DNA of 64,000 bases, taken from Polyangiaceae bacterium (GTDB taxonomy: Bacteria; Myxococcota_A; Polyangia; Polyangiales; Polyangiaceae). Position 1 is the first letter of the stretch. Each line of letters starts with the position of its first letter. The DNA lies in the NCBI GenBank assembly GCA_016719945.1, contig JADJYE010000002.1, positions 496,001 through 560,000 on the forward strand, in the 5' to 3' direction. Positions 62,886 through 64,000 of the stretch are shown in pieces. Position numbers and translations under genes: made by a program. The notes beneath the pieces were generated by a model. The model searched no databases and was not told the origin of the DNA. It was given only the letters and a program-made list of their open reading frames with translations.

Positions 62886-63674
62886 ATGAAGCTCACCCGA
62901 AGAGGCGCCTTCGTGTCCGCCGCGCTCGCGCTGCTCCTGCCTTCGGTCGTGCTCGGCGCGACCGTGAAGGGCAAGGTCGTCGGCACCCAGGATCTGCTCA
63001 ACCCAGTCTGGAACGAGGCGAAGGCCCCAGACTCGCATCGCTACACGTTCCGCGAGCCGGCCTCCTCCGTCCCGCCGGATCTGCGGGTGCTGCGGGGCCA
63101 CCTGTCGAAGGAGCTGTGCCTCGTCGTCTCGACCGGCGTGAAGGCCGAGAAGAAGCCGAAGGCGCTGCGCGTCCTGGTCGAGGGTGGCCGAACCTCTCCC
63201 GTCACGCTCGTGGTGCCCGAGGGCCAGGAGATCCTGTTCGAGAACATCGACCCGACCGACCACGCCATCTACCAGATGGGTGAAAACCCCAGCCTGGGCC
63301 GGGGCACGATGAAGCCCGGCACGACGCGCACGTGGACCCCGCCTGGGCCGGGTAAATACGAGATCCGCGACGAGCTCTCTCCCAGCCTGCGCTCGTGGAT
63401 CGTCGTCGACTCGAGCGCCGCGATCACGCTGTACCCGAACCGCAAAGGCGACTTCGAGATCGCAGACTTGCCCGAGGGCAAATACAAGGCGCGCGCCTAC
63501 TACAACGGCGAGCCCGTCGGCGAGGAGCTGCTCTTCGACGTCAAGGCGACCGACAAGGAGCTCGTCCTCAAGGACCCGCTCAAGGCCGGCACGGTGAAGA
63601 CGCCCGACGGTGACAAGAAGGACGACAAGACGCCGCCTGCGCCGAGCGCGCAGCCGCCGAAGGCAGGGGGCTGA
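62886..63674 (+). CDS. Exported cupredoxin-like protein
   Basis: The protein has 262 residues from ATG 62886; GTG 62880 adds two residues. A signal peptide (MKLTRRGAFVSAALALLLPSVVLGA) is followed by a beta-sandwich with plastocyanin-like features (LVVPEGQEILFENIDPTDHA, then MKPGTTRTWTPPGPGKYEI), but no complete Cys-His-Met copper set, so copper binding is doubtful. The later region (GDFEIADLPEGKYKARAYYNGE) looks like a carboxypeptidase-regulatory domain, with a Lys/Asp/Pro tail. A hairpin AGAAGC-GATA-GCTTCT (62863-62878) lies right before the start and could mask the ribosome site. Confidence 0.75.
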   Translation: MKLTRRGAFVSAALALLLPSVVLGATVKGKVVGTQDLLNPVWNEAKAPDSHRYTFREPASSVPPDLRVLRGHLSKELCLVVSTGVKAEKKPKALRVLVEGGRTSPVTLVVPEGQEILFENIDPTDHAIYQMGENPSLGRGTMKPGTTRTWTPPGPGKYEIRDELSPSLRSWIVVDSSAAITLYPNRKGDFEIADLPEGKYKARAYYNGEPVGEELLFDVKATDKELVLKDPLKAGTVKTPDGDKKDDKTPPAPSAQPPKAGG

Positions 63675-63677
63675 GCG

Positions 63678-64000
63678 ATGCTGCTCTCTCGCTTCTGGTA
63701 CCTGATCCTGAGCTTCGCGCTCGCCGCGGCGGCGGGCATCCTCTTCGTCGCGCACGGCTTCTACAACCGCCACACCGAGCGCTGGATGAACGAGGCGCTG
63801 ATGGCCGACGCGAGCGCGGTCGCCTGGTACCTGAAGGACGACGCGCGCAGCCGCGCCGCCGCCCTCGTGCCCGTCGCGCTCGCCCCTGACCTGCGGGAGC
63901 CGCTCGCGAAGGCGAGCGAGTCCGACGAGATCACCCCTGCGCTGAGGGAGAAGGCCAAGCAGGCGCTCACCAAGGCGGCGTCGAAGGTCGAGGAGCAGAA
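63678..64000 (+). CDS. Membrane protein, N-terminal fragment
   Basis: The gene starts at ATG 63678 three bases after the previous stop and runs off the window end. The visible 107 residues contain one N-terminal membrane helix (FWYLILSFALAAAAGILFVA), a short NRHTERWMNEA stretch, and a helical Ala/Glu/Lys-rich region thought to lie outside the membrane. The plan resembles the start of a membrane-bound sensor or of a GAF/FHA protein in myxobacteria. The family cannot be named from this part. It is likely in an operon with the cupredoxin-like gene. Confidence 0.65.
   Translation, partial: MLLSRFWYLILSFALAAAAGILFVAHGFYNRHTERWMNEALMADASAVAWYLKDDARSRAAALVPVALAPDLREPLAKASESDEITPALREKAKQALTKAASKVEEQ

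Overview
The window reads as chromosomal DNA from a high-GC myxobacterium-like bacterium (Myxococcota, probably Polyangia). I infer this from the strongly G/C third positions, many GTG starts, Hanks-type Ser/Thr kinases with long extracellular tails, several formylglycine-generating-enzyme-like (SUMF1) exported proteins, Gly-rich lipoproteins, a MopE-type metal-binding motif and fused response modules. No sequence comparison was run, so the phylum call is an inference. No tRNA, rRNA, CRISPR array or intact transposase gene was seen. One structured RNA, a probable 6S RNA, was found at about 62.6-62.8 kb on the minus strand.

Region 1 (1-19.7 kb) is an oxygen/stress block. It holds the end of a cyclic-nucleotide-binding protein, a minus-strand run of universal stress proteins (one single-domain, one triple-domain) with a small helical protein, a divergent cation diffusion facilitator, another universal stress protein with a Cys/His-rich tail, an NtrC-type regulator paired with a globin-coupled histidine kinase (frameshifted in this sequence), a complete cbb3-oxidase cluster (ccoI, ccoS, fused ccoNO, ccoQ, single-heme ccoP, ccoG, a SafE-like protein), a GAF histidine kinase, and a divergent stressosome operon (globin-RsbR, RsbS, RsbT and an RsbT-like/RsbX-like fusion). 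Two separate heme-globin sensors therefore flank a high-affinity terminal oxidase.

Region 2 (19.7-27.8 kb) holds a YwiC-like membrane protein (frameshifted), an AI-2E-family permease, a lipoprotein, a TolB-like/TPR Ser/Thr kinase, then about 1 kb of noncoding repeat-rich DNA, a Cys-rich Kazal-like protein, a large imperfect palindrome and a low-complexity membrane protein. Region 3 (27.2-41.3 kb) is mixed housekeeping and envelope functions: a histidine phosphatase, mdh, purC, DUF4202, a GNAT-like protein, a DHH-like protein, a HEAT-repeat exported protein, a sulfatase-fold membrane protein, SUMF1 and SH3 proteins, guanine deaminase and a Gly-rich lipoprotein.

Region 4 (41.3-58.1 kb) holds a Ser/Thr kinase with a YD-repeat-like ectodomain, an M3 oligoendopeptidase (frameshifted), a MacAB-type efflux/lipoprotein-export operon, an XRE-cupin regulator with a thioesterase, a papain-fold lipoprotein, and an operon-like run of LysE exporter, Ser/Thr pseudokinase, PAS hybrid histidine kinase (internal stop) and PP2C phosphatase. 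Region 5 (58.1-64 kb) holds argB, DUF3025, a SUMF1 lipoprotein whose signal peptide is built of 15-bp repeats, slyX, a phospholipase-D-like protein, an esterase, 6S RNA, a cupredoxin-like protein and the start of a membrane protein.

Five genes are broken in this sequence: four by single-base frame changes in short G/C runs or a tandem repeat, and one by an in-frame TAG. That density looks more like uncorrected sequencing indels than independent gene decay, but the sequence alone cannot decide this. A composite hairpin repeat occurs at about 4.35 kb and 53.15 kb and appears to be a dispersed intergenic element of this genome.
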